Below, piece after piece: positions 25,589-34,082 of a DNA stretch of 56,844 bases. Each line of letters begins with the position of its first letter. Position 1 is the first letter of the stretch. The stretch covers positions 1 to 56,844 of the forward strand of contig NZ_FXBB01000017.1 of assembly GCF_900177735.1 (NCBI RefSeq), written 5' to 3'. The notes under the pieces are model-generated. The model was not told where the DNA came from, made no database searches, and saw only the letters and a program-made list of their open reading frames with translations. Both the position numbers and the translations under genes were made by a program. This DNA is from Dethiosulfovibrio salsuginis. Lineage in GTDB: Bacteria > Synergistota > Synergistia > Synergistales > Dethiosulfovibrionaceae.

Positions 25589-27127
25589 TTAGCTTTTCCG
25601 AGACAAAACTCCAAGGTCATGCATGAGGCTAGCGGTGCTCCTATAAAGATCAAGATACACTTTATGATAAAGATCGTAAAGTGGCTTTAGATCTAGATCG
25701 TTACCGATCTTTAAGGGATCACCGATCCACGATTTTATATCGCCGTGATCGGCAAACAGCCCTATGCCCAGACCGGCGAGAAAGGCGTCTCCGTAGGAGG
25801 CTCCGAAGGTCACAGGGGGAACAAGCTGCTCTATTCCACAGATATCGCTGACCATCTGGAGCCAGGGAAGATTTTTGGTTCCTCCTCCTACGGCTCTAAA
25901 CTCCTCAGGGGCGGCCCCAATGGCCTCCAAAAGATCTACGTGGTGACGAACTCCATGACCGACCCCCTCTAAAATAGCCCTGTAAATATGTTCTCTTCCG
26001 TGAGAAAGGGTTAAGCCAAAAACGGTGCCTCTGGCCCCTGGATCGTTTATAGGGGTTCTCTCCCCGCTAAAGTAGGGAAGCACGATAAGCCCCTCCGCTC
26101 CCGGAGAGACATTAGAGGCCATCTCCGCCAGCCTGGAAAAAGCGGAGACCCCATCTCGGGATTCCTGGTCGACCAGATCCAGGGCGCAGTTATCCCTGAA
26201 CCACTTGGTGAGGACTCCGGTGGTGGCCATTCCCGCCATCAGAGAGTAAGTTCCTGGGAACAGAAAAGGGGCGGACCAGAGCCTGGTGTCGGTCACAGGG
26301 CTATCGGTGACCTGGACCATAAAGAGGGTCGAGCCGTACATGAGCATCATCTGACCTGGCTCTACGACCCCCACCGAGACCGCCTCGGAAGCGGCGTCGG
26401 TCGCCCCGACTATGACCGGAGTTCCTACCGCAAGGCCGGTCTCCAATGCGGCCTCCTCGGTGACGTATCCAGCGATCTGGGAGGTCCAGCCTATGGCAGG
26501 TAGCTTGTCTATGTCGACTATAGAGGAACATAGGTCCTCAGCCCATCCTTGAGATGCAACGTCATAACATGGAACGTAGTTACAGGCTGTGTAGTGGTCG
26601 ATCCACCATTCCCCGGTGAGCCTGGCGACCAGATAGGTGCTTCCTGTCCCTATTTTATGGGCCTTATCGTAGATCTGAGGCTCATTTTTTCTGAGCCAGA
26701 GAATTTTAGGCCCTACGGCCTGAGAGGAAAGGGAGTTCCCGCAACGGGAGAATATTTCGTCCTCCCCTATGGCGGAGTTTAACTCGCTTATCTCCTCGGT
26801 GGCCCTGGTGTCTATGCCGTAAAGCACGGCGTTTCTTAGGGCGACACCTTTTTCGTCCATAGGGACCATACAAGGAGCGATAGTGCTACAGCCGAAGGAA
26901 GCTATCTCGTCGGAGGATACGCCACTACCGTCCAATAGATCTTTTATCACCGACTTTAGGCCACCCCACCAGGCTACCTCAGGGTCGTGTTCCGCCCAGC
27001 CCTGTCTAGGTATAATCAATTCGTGGGGGTGAGAGGCGGAGGCTATTACCGCTCCTGAGAGATCGACCAGAACTCCTTTGGTCTCGCTGGTTCCAACGTC
27101 AACACCCATTAAACATTTCTTATTCAA
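25589..27127 (-). CDS. FGGY-family sugar kinase, xylulokinase-like
   Basis: A 512-residue kinase that starts at TTG 27127 behind agggggaatcc. FGGY features are MGVDVGTSETKGVLVDLSGA, the WAEHDPEVAWWGG motif typical of xylulokinase-like members, IVGATDAASEAVSVGVVEPG, PYFSGERTPINDPGARG, and AVGGGTKNLPWLQMVSDICG. It is a different subfamily from the RhaB-like kinase in the same operon. Two kinases with one aldolase suggest two substrates or an unusual sugar. It lies between the MFS gene and the aldolase with short gaps. Confidence 0.85.
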   Translation of the reverse strand: MNKKCLMGVDVGTSETKGVLVDLSGAVIASASHPHELIIPRQGWAEHDPEVAWWGGLKSVIKDLLDGSGVSSDEIASFGCSTIAPCMVPMDEKGVALRNAVLYGIDTRATEEISELNSAIGEDEIFSRCGNSLSSQAVGPKILWLRKNEPQIYDKAHKIGTGSTYLVARLTGEWWIDHYTACNYVPCYDVASQGWAEDLCSSIVDIDKLPAIGWTSQIAGYVTEEAALETGLAVGTPVIVGATDAASEAVSVGVVEPGQMMLMYGSTLFMVQVTDSPVTDTRLWSAPFLFPGTYSLMAGMATTGVLTKWFRDNCALDLVDQESRDGVSAFSRLAEMASNVSPGAEGLIVLPYFSGERTPINDPGARGTVFGLTLSHGREHIYRAILEGVGHGVRHHVDLLEAIGAAPEEFRAVGGGTKNLPWLQMVSDICGIEQLVPPVTFGASYGDAFLAGLGIGLFADHGDIKSWIGDPLKIGNDLDLKPLYDLYHKVYLDLYRSTASLMHDLGVLSRKS

Positions 27128-27145
27128 GACGGATTCCCCCTAAAA

Positions 27146-28360
27146 TCATCTGTTTCTGGAACATAACCCCTCGCCACAGGCTCCACCGTCAAGAGAACGA
27201 AATTCGCTATCTTTAAGAAAAAGGCACGTCATCGCCAACACGATAAAACCTATAGGGACAAAAGGGGACGAGATGATATTCATGTCCCTCAGATATCCTG
27301 CTACTAAAGGGCCTGCTATCATGCCGAGACCGAAAAATATGTTGTAAAGCCCCATAGTCCTCCCAGAGCCAAAACCCTTTCCCCTGATTGAGGCTATAGA
27401 GGCAGCGGAAGGAGATCCCATACCGGACCCTAGACCAAAGGCCACACCACCGGCTAAAAGCAAGGGGAATGAACCAAGTTGGGGCAGAATAAACATAGTA
27501 AAGGCCGACGTTACCCCTCCGACGAGAACAAGCCGATTCTTAGGATATCGATCGGCCATGTCCCCGGAAGTCCTCTGACAAAGGGCTGTCGATATGGAGA
27601 CCGCCGATAGAACCGCTCCAATTTCCATAAAAGATAGGCCCATCTCCGTAGCCAAAAGAGGTACGAACATCAACATGGCCCCTCTACCTAAAGCGGTAGC
27701 GAACTGAAAAGCGTAGACCCTTAGCAGTATTTTATCGGATAGTAAAAATCGATAAGCGGACATCTCACCTTTATCCTCGGTAATAGAGGAGGAAGGGATA
27801 GACCTAGGTAGCCATAGGGCTATGCCCATCAGGGCTAATAAGGTCATAGCGGTCATTACCAAAAAAGGGGCCTGAGTTCCAATCCAATCGGTCAATAGAC
27901 CGCTGATCAGAGGTCCCGCCCCAATTCCAGCAAAGAGAGCCATCTGAAGAGAGCCAAAGAAGTGGCCCTCCTCGCCGGGCTCTGCTACGTCCGACCCTAT
28001 CGACATGGCGATAGGGACGACAAAGGCCGAGCCCATTCCGTTGAAAAACCTTATGGCCACCATATGCCAGGCAGAATCGACAAAAAGATAGGCCAAGGAC
28101 GATATTGTGTATACCGACAGGCCGAACATCATCAACCTTTTTCGGTTGATCCGGTCCGCCAGAGATCCGGAAAATAAGGTGCAGCCCATACGGGATATTG
28201 AAAATGCGCTGAAAATAAGACCTAGCAAAGTCCCACTAGCCCCCAGTTTTACCGCGTACAAAGGCAAAACTGGGCTTATCACCCCGACACCCATCATGCA
28301 ACAAAAAAGAGAAAATGAAAGGATCCCGAGGATCCTCCCGCTATAGACCTTCACCACCAT
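27146..28360 (-). CDS. Major facilitator superfamily transporter
   Basis: A 404-residue MFS carrier with 12 predicted helices. The loop 2-3 motif appears as SGSLADRINRKRLMMFG and its second-half counterpart as SGDMADRYPKNRLVLVG. The end is a Cys-containing hydrophilic tail (GGACGEGLCSRN). It is the first gene of the sugar cluster and is followed closely by the FGGY kinase, so it may import or export a sugar or breakdown product; drug efflux is the alternative. The start ATG 28360 follows a G-rich ribosome site. Confidence 0.85.
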   Translation of the reverse strand: MVVKVYSGRILGILSFSLFCCMMGVGVISPVLPLYAVKLGASGTLLGLIFSAFSISRMGCTLFSGSLADRINRKRLMMFGLSVYTISSLAYLFVDSAWHMVAIRFFNGMGSAFVVPIAMSIGSDVAEPGEEGHFFGSLQMALFAGIGAGPLISGLLTDWIGTQAPFLVMTAMTLLALMGIALWLPRSIPSSSITEDKGEMSAYRFLLSDKILLRVYAFQFATALGRGAMLMFVPLLATEMGLSFMEIGAVLSAVSISTALCQRTSGDMADRYPKNRLVLVGGVTSAFTMFILPQLGSFPLLLAGGVAFGLGSGMGSPSAASIASIRGKGFGSGRTMGLYNIFFGLGMIAGPLVAGYLRDMNIISSPFVPIGFIVLAMTCLFLKDSEFRSLDGGACGEGLCSRNR

Positions 28361-28455
28361 AAAAACCCCTCCCCCTTAAAGGGGTACGCCCCCTTTATCT
28401 CTACTATCATACCAAAAAAAGGGGCTCTCGGAGGGAAAGTATCCAGAATAGGGAG

Positions 28456-29385
28456 CTATACTCCCATTATGGACAGCCAAAAAGTTATGGTAAAAACCGA
28501 GCACATAGTGGAAGTTACCACTACTTTTCCGGCATATTCACCGTCCATGCCCATACCTTTTGACAGAACAAAATTATTCACCGCAGCAGGCATAGCTGCC
28601 ACCAGAACCGAGGTTTTGACCAACATAGGCTCAACGGGGAAGAACTGAAAAGCAAGAAGGGTCAGCAGTGGGGATAATATTAGCCTCACGACAAGATCTC
28701 CCCATACCTGTCTTATGGAGGATAGTATGTCCTCGACCACCAAAGAAGCTCCTAAAACTATGAGGGCTACGCCGCTTCCGATATTTCCCAGGATAACCAG
28801 GGTTTGATCGACCCAATGAGGGATAGATCCTAGTCCCGAAAAAGCCCCTGCGACGCCAAGGAGGCAGGATATCAACATAGGATTTCTTATCAGTCTTCCG
28901 AAAACCTGCTTTATGGAGCTCAGGGAAAGTTCCCCTGACATAGCGAACTGCCCCATGGATATGGATATAACCTGATATACCACGAGAGACAGAGCTAGAT
29001 ATATACCGTAACTCTCCAGACCAGCCTCGCCGAGAGCGATGGTAACGGCGGGAAGTCCCATAAAAACGTTATTTCCCCTTACGGAGGTTAAGACCGATAC
29101 CGCAAGTTTTTCCCTAGGTAGCTTTCTGCTTTTAGCCAATCCCCAGGAGATAAAGGGCAAGACCACGAACACACTGTAAACAGCGCACATGAAAGGTAGG
29201 TTTGAGAAAAGCTCCGGGTCAACTCTTATGGTGGAACGGAAGAGAATAGCGGGCATAGCTACCCAGTAAAGAAGCCTGTTCATCTCGTCTAATCCAGAGT
29301 AGGTCACTACATCTCTGTATCTTAGATACCACCCTATCGCCATAACTGCCCCAAGGGGCAAAACGATGAAAAACGCACTGATCAT
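28456..29385 (-). CDS. AEC family permease (auxin efflux carrier type)
   Basis: A 309-residue membrane protein with about ten helices in two inverted halves. AEC features are RLLYWVAMPAILFRSTIRVD in the first half, SVRGNNVFMGLPAVTIALGE, and AMPAAVNNFVLSKGMGMDGE near residue 275. Bacterial AEC members transport malate, lactate or other organic acids. It is transcribed alone, divergently from the phosphohexomutase gene; the ribosome site aggagggtttttt is good. Confidence 0.87.
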   Translation of the reverse strand: MISAFFIVLPLGAVMAIGWYLRYRDVVTYSGLDEMNRLLYWVAMPAILFRSTIRVDPELFSNLPFMCAVYSVFVVLPFISWGLAKSRKLPREKLAVSVLTSVRGNNVFMGLPAVTIALGEAGLESYGIYLALSLVVYQVISISMGQFAMSGELSLSSIKQVFGRLIRNPMLISCLLGVAGAFSGLGSIPHWVDQTLVILGNIGSGVALIVLGASLVVEDILSSIRQVWGDLVVRLILSPLLTLLAFQFFPVEPMLVKTSVLVAAMPAAVNNFVLSKGMGMDGEYAGKVVVTSTMCSVFTITFWLSIMGV

Positions 29386-29425
29386 AAAAAAACCCTCCTA
29401 AAAATCCGTCGTTTCATATTCCCCC

Positions 29426-29455
29426 TCGACGGGAAGCGATGAAGTGAACTATACT
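29426..29455 (+). promoter_or_regulatory. Possible promoter for phosphohexomutase gene
   Basis: TCGACG at 29426-29431 (four of six consensus bases) and TATACT at 29450-29455 with an 18-base spacer, about 40 bases ahead of the ribosome site. Confidence 0.45.
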
Positions 29456-29497
29456 GTAGGCTAAAGGTATAAAAATAAAAATAAGGAGTGACAGCCT

Positions 29498-30886
29498 ATG
29501 ACCGTCCCAGCGAATATATTCAGAGAGTACGACATCAGAGGCATGGCGGATACGGATCTATCCTCCCCTAACGTCCAGGCCATAGCCAGAGCCTACGGAA
29601 CTTACCTGAAAAGAAAGGGAATAAATAAGGCTTCCGTAGGAGGAGACGTTCGCCAGTCCACCGAAAGAATAAGCAAAGACGTAATTAAAGGACTCAGAGA
29701 GACCGGCGTGGACGTCATAGATATAGGCATAGTTACGAGTCCCTTGCTTTACTGGAGCCTATTCCACCACGACCTCAACGGTGGAGTTATGATAACCGGC
29801 AGTCACAACCCGAAGGACATGAACGGCCTTAAGCTGGCTTTCGGGAAGGCCACTCTCTACGGGGAGGAAATCCAAAGGATAAGGGAAATGGTGGAGAAAG
29901 AGGATTTCGACCTGGTATCAGAACAGGGATCGGTAAAGAAAGAAAACCTTTGGGAACCCTATTTATCCATGTTGAAGGAGAAAATCGTCCTTGGACCTAG
30001 AAAGCTAAAGGTAGTAGCCGACGCAGCCAACGGTACCGCAGCCCTCAAGATCGTGCCCTTCCTGGAGAGTCTTGGCTGCGAGGTCATCCCCCTTTACTGT
30101 GAGCCCGATGGGACCTTCCCTAACCATCACCCAGATCCTCAAAAGAGGGCTAATATGCAGGACCTCATAGCCAAAGTAAGAGAACACAAGGCGGATGTGG
30201 GATTCGGATTCGACGGCGATGCGGACCGCATCGGGGTCGTGGACGACTCCGGCGAGATAGTCTGGGGAGATATCCTCATGGCTCTCTACTGGCGAGAGAT
30301 CCTCCCTAAAAACCCTGGAGCCACGGCGATCATAGAGGTCAAGTGTTCCCAGGCTCTGGAGGACGAGGTTAGAAAACTCGGCGGAGTTCCTCACTACTAT
30401 AAGGCCGGACACTCGCTGATAAAGGCGGAGATGAAGAGGATAAACGCCCTTTTCGCCGGTGAATACTCAGGACATATTTTCTTCGCCGACGAATACTACG
30501 GCTTCGACGATTCGTTCTACGCCGCTGGAAGACTGCTTCGGATCCTGTCCTACAGCGATATATCCCTCTCTGAGATGCTGTCGGATATTCCGGTATACCA
30601 CCACACCGAGGAAATAAGGGTGGACTGCCCGGACGAGAGGAAATTCGAGGTCATGGAGGGCATCACATCCAAAGCTCTGGAGGAATACGACGCTATCACC
30701 GTCGACGGCCTGAGGATCGTCTACCCCGACGGAAAGGGGTGGGGTCTCATCAGAGCATCCAACACCCAGCCGGTTCTAGCGACCAGATGTGAGGGTAGAA
30801 CACCGGAGGACCTGGCCTTCATATCGGAGGACATCAGGAAGAGGATCGTAGAGGCTGGACTGCCCGACTTCCAGTGGACCTACTGA
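29498..30886 (+). CDS. Phosphomannomutase/phosphoglucomutase
   Basis: A 462-residue alpha-D-phosphohexomutase of the AlgC/ManB type. The four family loops are visible: catalytic TGSHNP with Ser102, metal-binding GFDGDADRIGV near residue 240, sugar-binding GEYSGHIFF near residue 322, and phosphate-binding RASNTQP near 427. It interconverts mannose or glucose 6- and 1-phosphates for polysaccharide or LPS precursors. The start ATG follows ataaggagtgac. It is monocistronic, with a terminator shared with the convergent dipeptidase gene. Confidence 0.93.
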   Translation: MTVPANIFREYDIRGMADTDLSSPNVQAIARAYGTYLKRKGINKASVGGDVRQSTERISKDVIKGLRETGVDVIDIGIVTSPLLYWSLFHHDLNGGVMITGSHNPKDMNGLKLAFGKATLYGEEIQRIREMVEKEDFDLVSEQGSVKKENLWEPYLSMLKEKIVLGPRKLKVVADAANGTAALKIVPFLESLGCEVIPLYCEPDGTFPNHHPDPQKRANMQDLIAKVREHKADVGFGFDGDADRIGVVDDSGEIVWGDILMALYWREILPKNPGATAIIEVKCSQALEDEVRKLGGVPHYYKAGHSLIKAEMKRINALFAGEYSGHIFFADEYYGFDDSFYAAGRLLRILSYSDISLSEMLSDIPVYHHTEEIRVDCPDERKFEVMEGITSKALEEYDAITVDGLRIVYPDGKGWGLIRASNTQPVLATRCEGRTPEDLAFISEDIRKRIVEAGLPDFQWTY

Positions 30887-30901
30887 TGTAACACATATAG
30901 C

Positions 30902-30933
30902 AAAATAGGGATCCCTCAAGGGGTCCCTATTTT
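30902..30933. terminator. Shared bidirectional terminator (phosphohexomutase / dipeptidase)
   Basis: aaaataggga (30902-30911) pairs with tccctatttt (30924-30933), extended by ccc/ggg around a tcaa loop. T and A runs flank both sides, and the minus-strand dipeptidase stop at 30927 is inside the right arm. Confidence 0.85.
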
Positions 30934-31958
30934 AGTATCCGTCTATAAAAGCGGGCGAAGTTTTCACCTGTAACCATAGCGACCTGGTCTTCCGAATACC
31001 CTCTCATGAGGAGTTCGGTGGAAAGGTCGATGGACTGGTTGTATCCCGATATACAGTCGTAGCTGGAGCTGCCTGAATTAGTTCTGAACATATCGCAAAA
31101 ATCGAAACCCAAACCGACATGATCTATACCGACTAGATTTTTTATGTAGTCCACGTGGTCAGCCAGGTGTCTCGCCGTAACAGGACCGACTTTAGCCTCA
31201 TCTGCGACAAAGGTGCTACAGGAGTTCATCCCCATAACCCCTCCTCGCTGGGCAAGGGCGACTATCTGTTCATCGGTAAGGTTTCTCATTGTTCCCATCA
31301 GAGAACGACAGTTCGAGTGGGAGGCGATAAAAGGGCCTTCGTAAAAACTCAGAACGTCCTGAAAACCCTCGTCGTTGAGGTGGCTAACGTCTAGAAACAT
31401 CCCAAGAGAGGATATTTCGTCCAGCAACCTTACCCCAAAGTCGGTTAGGCCCCCTTTTTTGCCTTCCCGCCTATGGGAGAAAAAACACCCGTCGCCGGCG
31501 TAGTTCCTTCTACTCCAGACAAGCCCAACCCCTCTGACTCCGAGCTCGTAGAAGATCCTCAACAGCCCTAGGTCGTTGGAGATAGGCTCAACTCCCTCAA
31601 AGGAGAGGACTATCGCCAGTTTCCCTGTAGAGCGGGCGGACTCGACCTCATCCCAAGTACGGCAAAGAGCCAAACTATCCCCTGACTCATCTACTTCCTG
31701 GTGTAACGCACCGATCTGGTCCAGAGCCCTACGAAGGGCCATGTCTGGCACATATCTGTCGCTCACGAAAAGAGAGGACACCACAACGTCCAGACCGGCT
31801 TTTTTCATAGAGGGCAGATGGTCCTCCTCTATGACACGATGCCTGCCTTTTTCCCTTTTCTCCAAGACATCGACCAAAAGATCAAAATGGGCATCTAAGA
31901 CCAATCGAGATCGATGAAGTTCTCTCGCTATAGCCATGCTATTTTCACGTTTTTTCAA
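30927..31958 (-). CDS. Membrane dipeptidase family protein (peptidase M19)
   Basis: A 343-residue zinc dipeptidase of the renal dipeptidase family, which hydrolyses dipeptides and tolerates D-residues at the C-terminal side. I chose TTG 31958 because GGAGGAGAT lies 3-8 bases upstream; the frame is open further but that part includes a hairpin. Motifs are LVLDAHFDLLVD (HxD metal pair), LSFEGVEPI, LGVRGVGLVWSRRN, FLDVSHLNDEGF, and PFIASHSNCRSL. No signal peptide is seen, so it should be cytoplasmic and may process imported peptides. Confidence 0.88.
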   Translation of the reverse strand: MKKRENSMAIARELHRSRLVLDAHFDLLVDVLEKREKGRHRVIEEDHLPSMKKAGLDVVVSSLFVSDRYVPDMALRRALDQIGALHQEVDESGDSLALCRTWDEVESARSTGKLAIVLSFEGVEPISNDLGLLRIFYELGVRGVGLVWSRRNYAGDGCFFSHRREGKKGGLTDFGVRLLDEISSLGMFLDVSHLNDEGFQDVLSFYEGPFIASHSNCRSLMGTMRNLTDEQIVALAQRGGVMGMNSCSTFVADEAKVGPVTARHLADHVDYIKNLVGIDHVGLGFDFCDMFRTNSGSSSYDCISGYNQSIDLSTELLMRGYSEDQVAMVTGENFARFYRRILK

Positions 31959-32027
31959 GCTATCTCCTCCAATCGCACTCGTCGTGGTGGGTGTTCTGGA
32001 GAGGATTATAACACCGCAAAAAGAAGC

Positions 32028-32051
32028 GAGGAGGATCAAAAGATCCTCCTC
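32028..32051 (-). terminator. Hairpin facing a minus-strand transcript, upstream of dipeptidase gene
   Basis: gaggaggatc (32028-32037) pairs perfectly with gatcctcctc (32042-32051) around aaaa. On the minus strand it is followed after a few bases by cttcttttt, as in an intrinsic terminator, yet no minus-strand gene is recognised to its right. Confidence 0.6.
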
Positions 32052-32621
32052 TCGTTGAACTTATTAAGGTAGTTTTGCATTTATGCATCTTCGCCGTTCT
32101 GTAACATCAGTGCGGTCCTGCTATGACGCCAGTTGTCTGATCGTTCGATGGACCTCACCCCTCTCGGTAGTAAAAAGGCCGGGACGCCACGTTGCGTCTC
32201 CATATCTCTCAATCGCATCAACCTTTGCAGTTACTTCAAGTTACACCGACAATATACTCGTTGACTGTTGACTGTTGACTGTTGACTGTTGACTGTTGAC
32301 TGTTGACCTACCCCGATCTCATCGAATCCATGCGTCCCGGCCCAATGGAGGGTCTGTTGCCGTCGGGGAAGGTGTTGCCCTTACTCCCTCCGTCTGAGCC
32401 CATTCTACCGCCGAATGGCAGGACAGACAACCACGACTAATGGGGATGGGAACTATATAATCACTCAGATAGCACTTTAACTCGCAATAACAAGTGTTTT
32501 TGCAGGATATCGTTTGACTCTAGCATCAGAGCTTGCAAATATACAAGATCTGCTATATCATTCTAGCCCAGTGTCCTTTAGTTGATGGGCCTCAAAAAAC
32601 ATAAACAGGAGGTAATTCAAG
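32052..32621. other. Long non-coding stretch with repeats and hairpins, no assigned gene
   Basis: About 570 bases without a convincing protein gene. It contains the heptamer array (32260-32308), an imperfect nested hairpin (32392-32428: gtctg/cagac outside, gcc-cattc/gaatggc inside), a TATAAT at 32456-32461 that may be the -10 of the downstream ABC operon, and an unexplained terminator-like hairpin at its left edge. On the minus strand a 45-codon frame (32081-32218) starts ATG and ends TAA but lacks a good ribosome site. Some segments look like a degraded or mobile element, which I cannot name. Confidence 0.5.
32260..32308. repeat. Seven tandem copies of heptamer GTTGACT
   Basis: Six exact copies of GTTGACT in a row (32260-32301) followed by a seventh with one change (GTTGACC, 32302-32308). 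Each copy contains TTGAC, the core of a sigma70 -35 element. Copy-number change by slipped replication would be expected. Confidence 0.95.
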
Positions 32622-33383
32622 ATGGACATTGCCATCAAGGTAAATGACCTACACAAGTCTTTTGGAAAACTCAACGTCCTAAAGGGAGTCTCCCTTGATG
32701 TAGCAGAGGGAGAGGTGGTCTCTGTAATAGGCCCAAGCGGATCGGGGAAAAGTACCTTAGCTAGATGCATCTGCCACTTAGAGGATATCGATCAGGGAGA
32801 GATATATCTCTACGGAAAAAGAATAGATAAAGGTAACCTGTCGTGGAAGGAACAATCCCAGCTGGTTGGAATGATTTTTCAGCAGTTCAATCTATTCCCT
32901 CACTTATCGGTTCTGGAAAATATAACTTTATCCCCGATAAAAGTCCGTGGGATATCGGGGGAAAAGGCCAACGAAGAGGCCTTAGAATTACTCTCTAAAG
33001 TCGGTTTAGTCGACAAAAAGGACTCTAGGCCAAGCGAATTATCAGGAGGACAACAACAGAGAGTAGCTATAGCTAGAGCGCTGGCTATGGAACCAAGGAT
33101 CATGGTTTTCGACGAGCCCACAAGCGCCCTCGATCCAGAGCTAGTGGGAGAGGTCCTAGAGGTAATAGCTGACCTAGCTAAAAGCGGCATGACGATGGTT
33201 ATTATAACCCATGAGATGTCTTTCGCTAAAGATGTTTCCGACAGAGTTATTTTTATGGCGGACGGCGTTATCGTGGAACAGGGAACACCTGAAGAGATCC
33301 TGGGAAAGCCGAGGGAGGAGAGGACTAGATCCTTCCTTCAAAGGATGCTTTCTCACTCAATAAGGGATAAAGAAGGGCAGTGA
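32622..33383 (+). CDS. Polar amino acid ABC transporter ATP-binding protein (GlnQ/HisP type)
   Basis: A 253-residue ATPase close to the GlnQ group. It has Walker [11 protein letters not shown]-loop [19 protein letters not shown], signature LSGGQQQRV, Walker [21 protein letters not shown] and H-loop IITHEMSFA. The ribosome site caggaggtaatt precedes the ATG. It is followed 7 bases later by the permease gene. No binding-protein gene is next to it, which is unusual for this class. It lies downstream of the repeat-bearing non-coding stretch. Confidence 0.93.
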   Translation: MDIAIKVNDLHKSFGKLNVLKGVSLDVAEGEVVSVIGPSGSGKSTLARCICHLEDIDQGEIYLYGKRIDKGNLSWKEQSQLVGMIFQQFNLFPHLSVLENITLSPIKVRGISGEKANEEALELLSKVGLVDKKDSRPSELSGGQQQRVAIARALAMEPRIMVFDEPTSALDPELVGEVLEVIADLAKSGMTMVIITHEMSFAKDVSDRVIFMADGVIVEQGTPEEILGKPREERTRSFLQRMLSHSIRDKEGQ

Positions 33384-33390
33384 TTAAGGG

Positions 33391-34044
33391 ATGGACCTTG
33401 ATTTTTCGATCATAACACCTTACATACCTATGATTTTGACAGGCGCATGGTTTACCGTAAAAGCATCCCTATGTAGCGTAATAATAGGGTCTTTTTTCGG
33501 TCTTATCGTAGGAGCTCTTAGGGTGTTGCCATTTGCTCCTGCTAGGGCCTTGGCGGCTACCTATATATACGTCATAAGAGGAACACCGCTGCTTATTCAG
33601 CTTTTCCTGATATATTTCGGCCTTCCTTCTCTAGGGATTAATCTTCCCGCCTTCACCGCAGGGGTCATTGGATTGTCGATAAACTCCTCAGGGTACGTAG
33701 GAGAGATAGTCAGAGGGGGGATAGAGGCCGTCCCCAAGGGACAGTGGGAGGCCTCAAGGATCCTAGGATTGTCCTACCTGCAATCGATGTGTAAGATAAT
33801 ACTACCTCAAGCGATCAGAAACATGCTCCCAGCTATAGGGAACGAATTTGTAACTTTGATAAAGGAGTCCTCGCTTCTGTCCACTTTGGCTATAACCGAG
33901 CTGACCATGGCAGGACAGCAGGTTAGAAGCGTAACCTACGCATCTTTTGAGACTTTCATAGCGGTTGGAGTTGTCTACCTATGCCTGACCAGCTTTACAA
34001 GTCTAGCCCTACAGCTGATTGAGAGTCGTTGGCAAACTAACTAA
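33391..34044 (+). CDS. Polar amino acid ABC transporter permease (HisM/GlnP type)
   Basis: A 217-residue inner-membrane permease with about five helices, of the His/Glu/Gln/Arg/opine family. RGTPLLIQLFLIYFGLPSLG is the typical second-helix motif, and GGIEAVPKGQWEASRILGLS is the EAA loop that binds the ATPase. It is the second and last gene of the unit and ends at a strong palindromic terminator. A single permease would act as a homodimer. The cognate binding protein must be encoded elsewhere or be missing. Confidence 0.92.
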   Translation: MDLDFSIITPYIPMILTGAWFTVKASLCSVIIGSFFGLIVGALRVLPFAPARALAATYIYVIRGTPLLIQLFLIYFGLPSLGINLPAFTAGVIGLSINSSGYVGEIVRGGIEAVPKGQWEASRILGLSYLQSMCKIILPQAIRNMLPAIGNEFVTLIKESSLLSTLAITELTMAGQQVRSVTYASFETFIAVGVVYLCLTSFTSLALQLIESRWQTN

Positions 34045-34082
34045 AAAATCGAGCCCACAGGATATCCTGTGGGCTCGATTTT
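34041..34082. terminator. Perfect 42-base palindromic bidirectional terminator
   Basis: 34041-34061 is the exact reverse complement of 34062-34082, with A6 and T6 at the ends. It covers the last bases of the permease gene and the first two bases of the convergent minus-strand stop at 34081. Confidence 0.9.

Noticed and set aside
32320-32420. Second cobalamin riboswitch on the plus strand (GGGGAAGG and a GAGCCC...TACCGCC piece)
   Set aside because: The GGTGAAAATCCGGCGCAGCC-type core and a closing stem are absent, and the downstream gene is an amino-acid importer.
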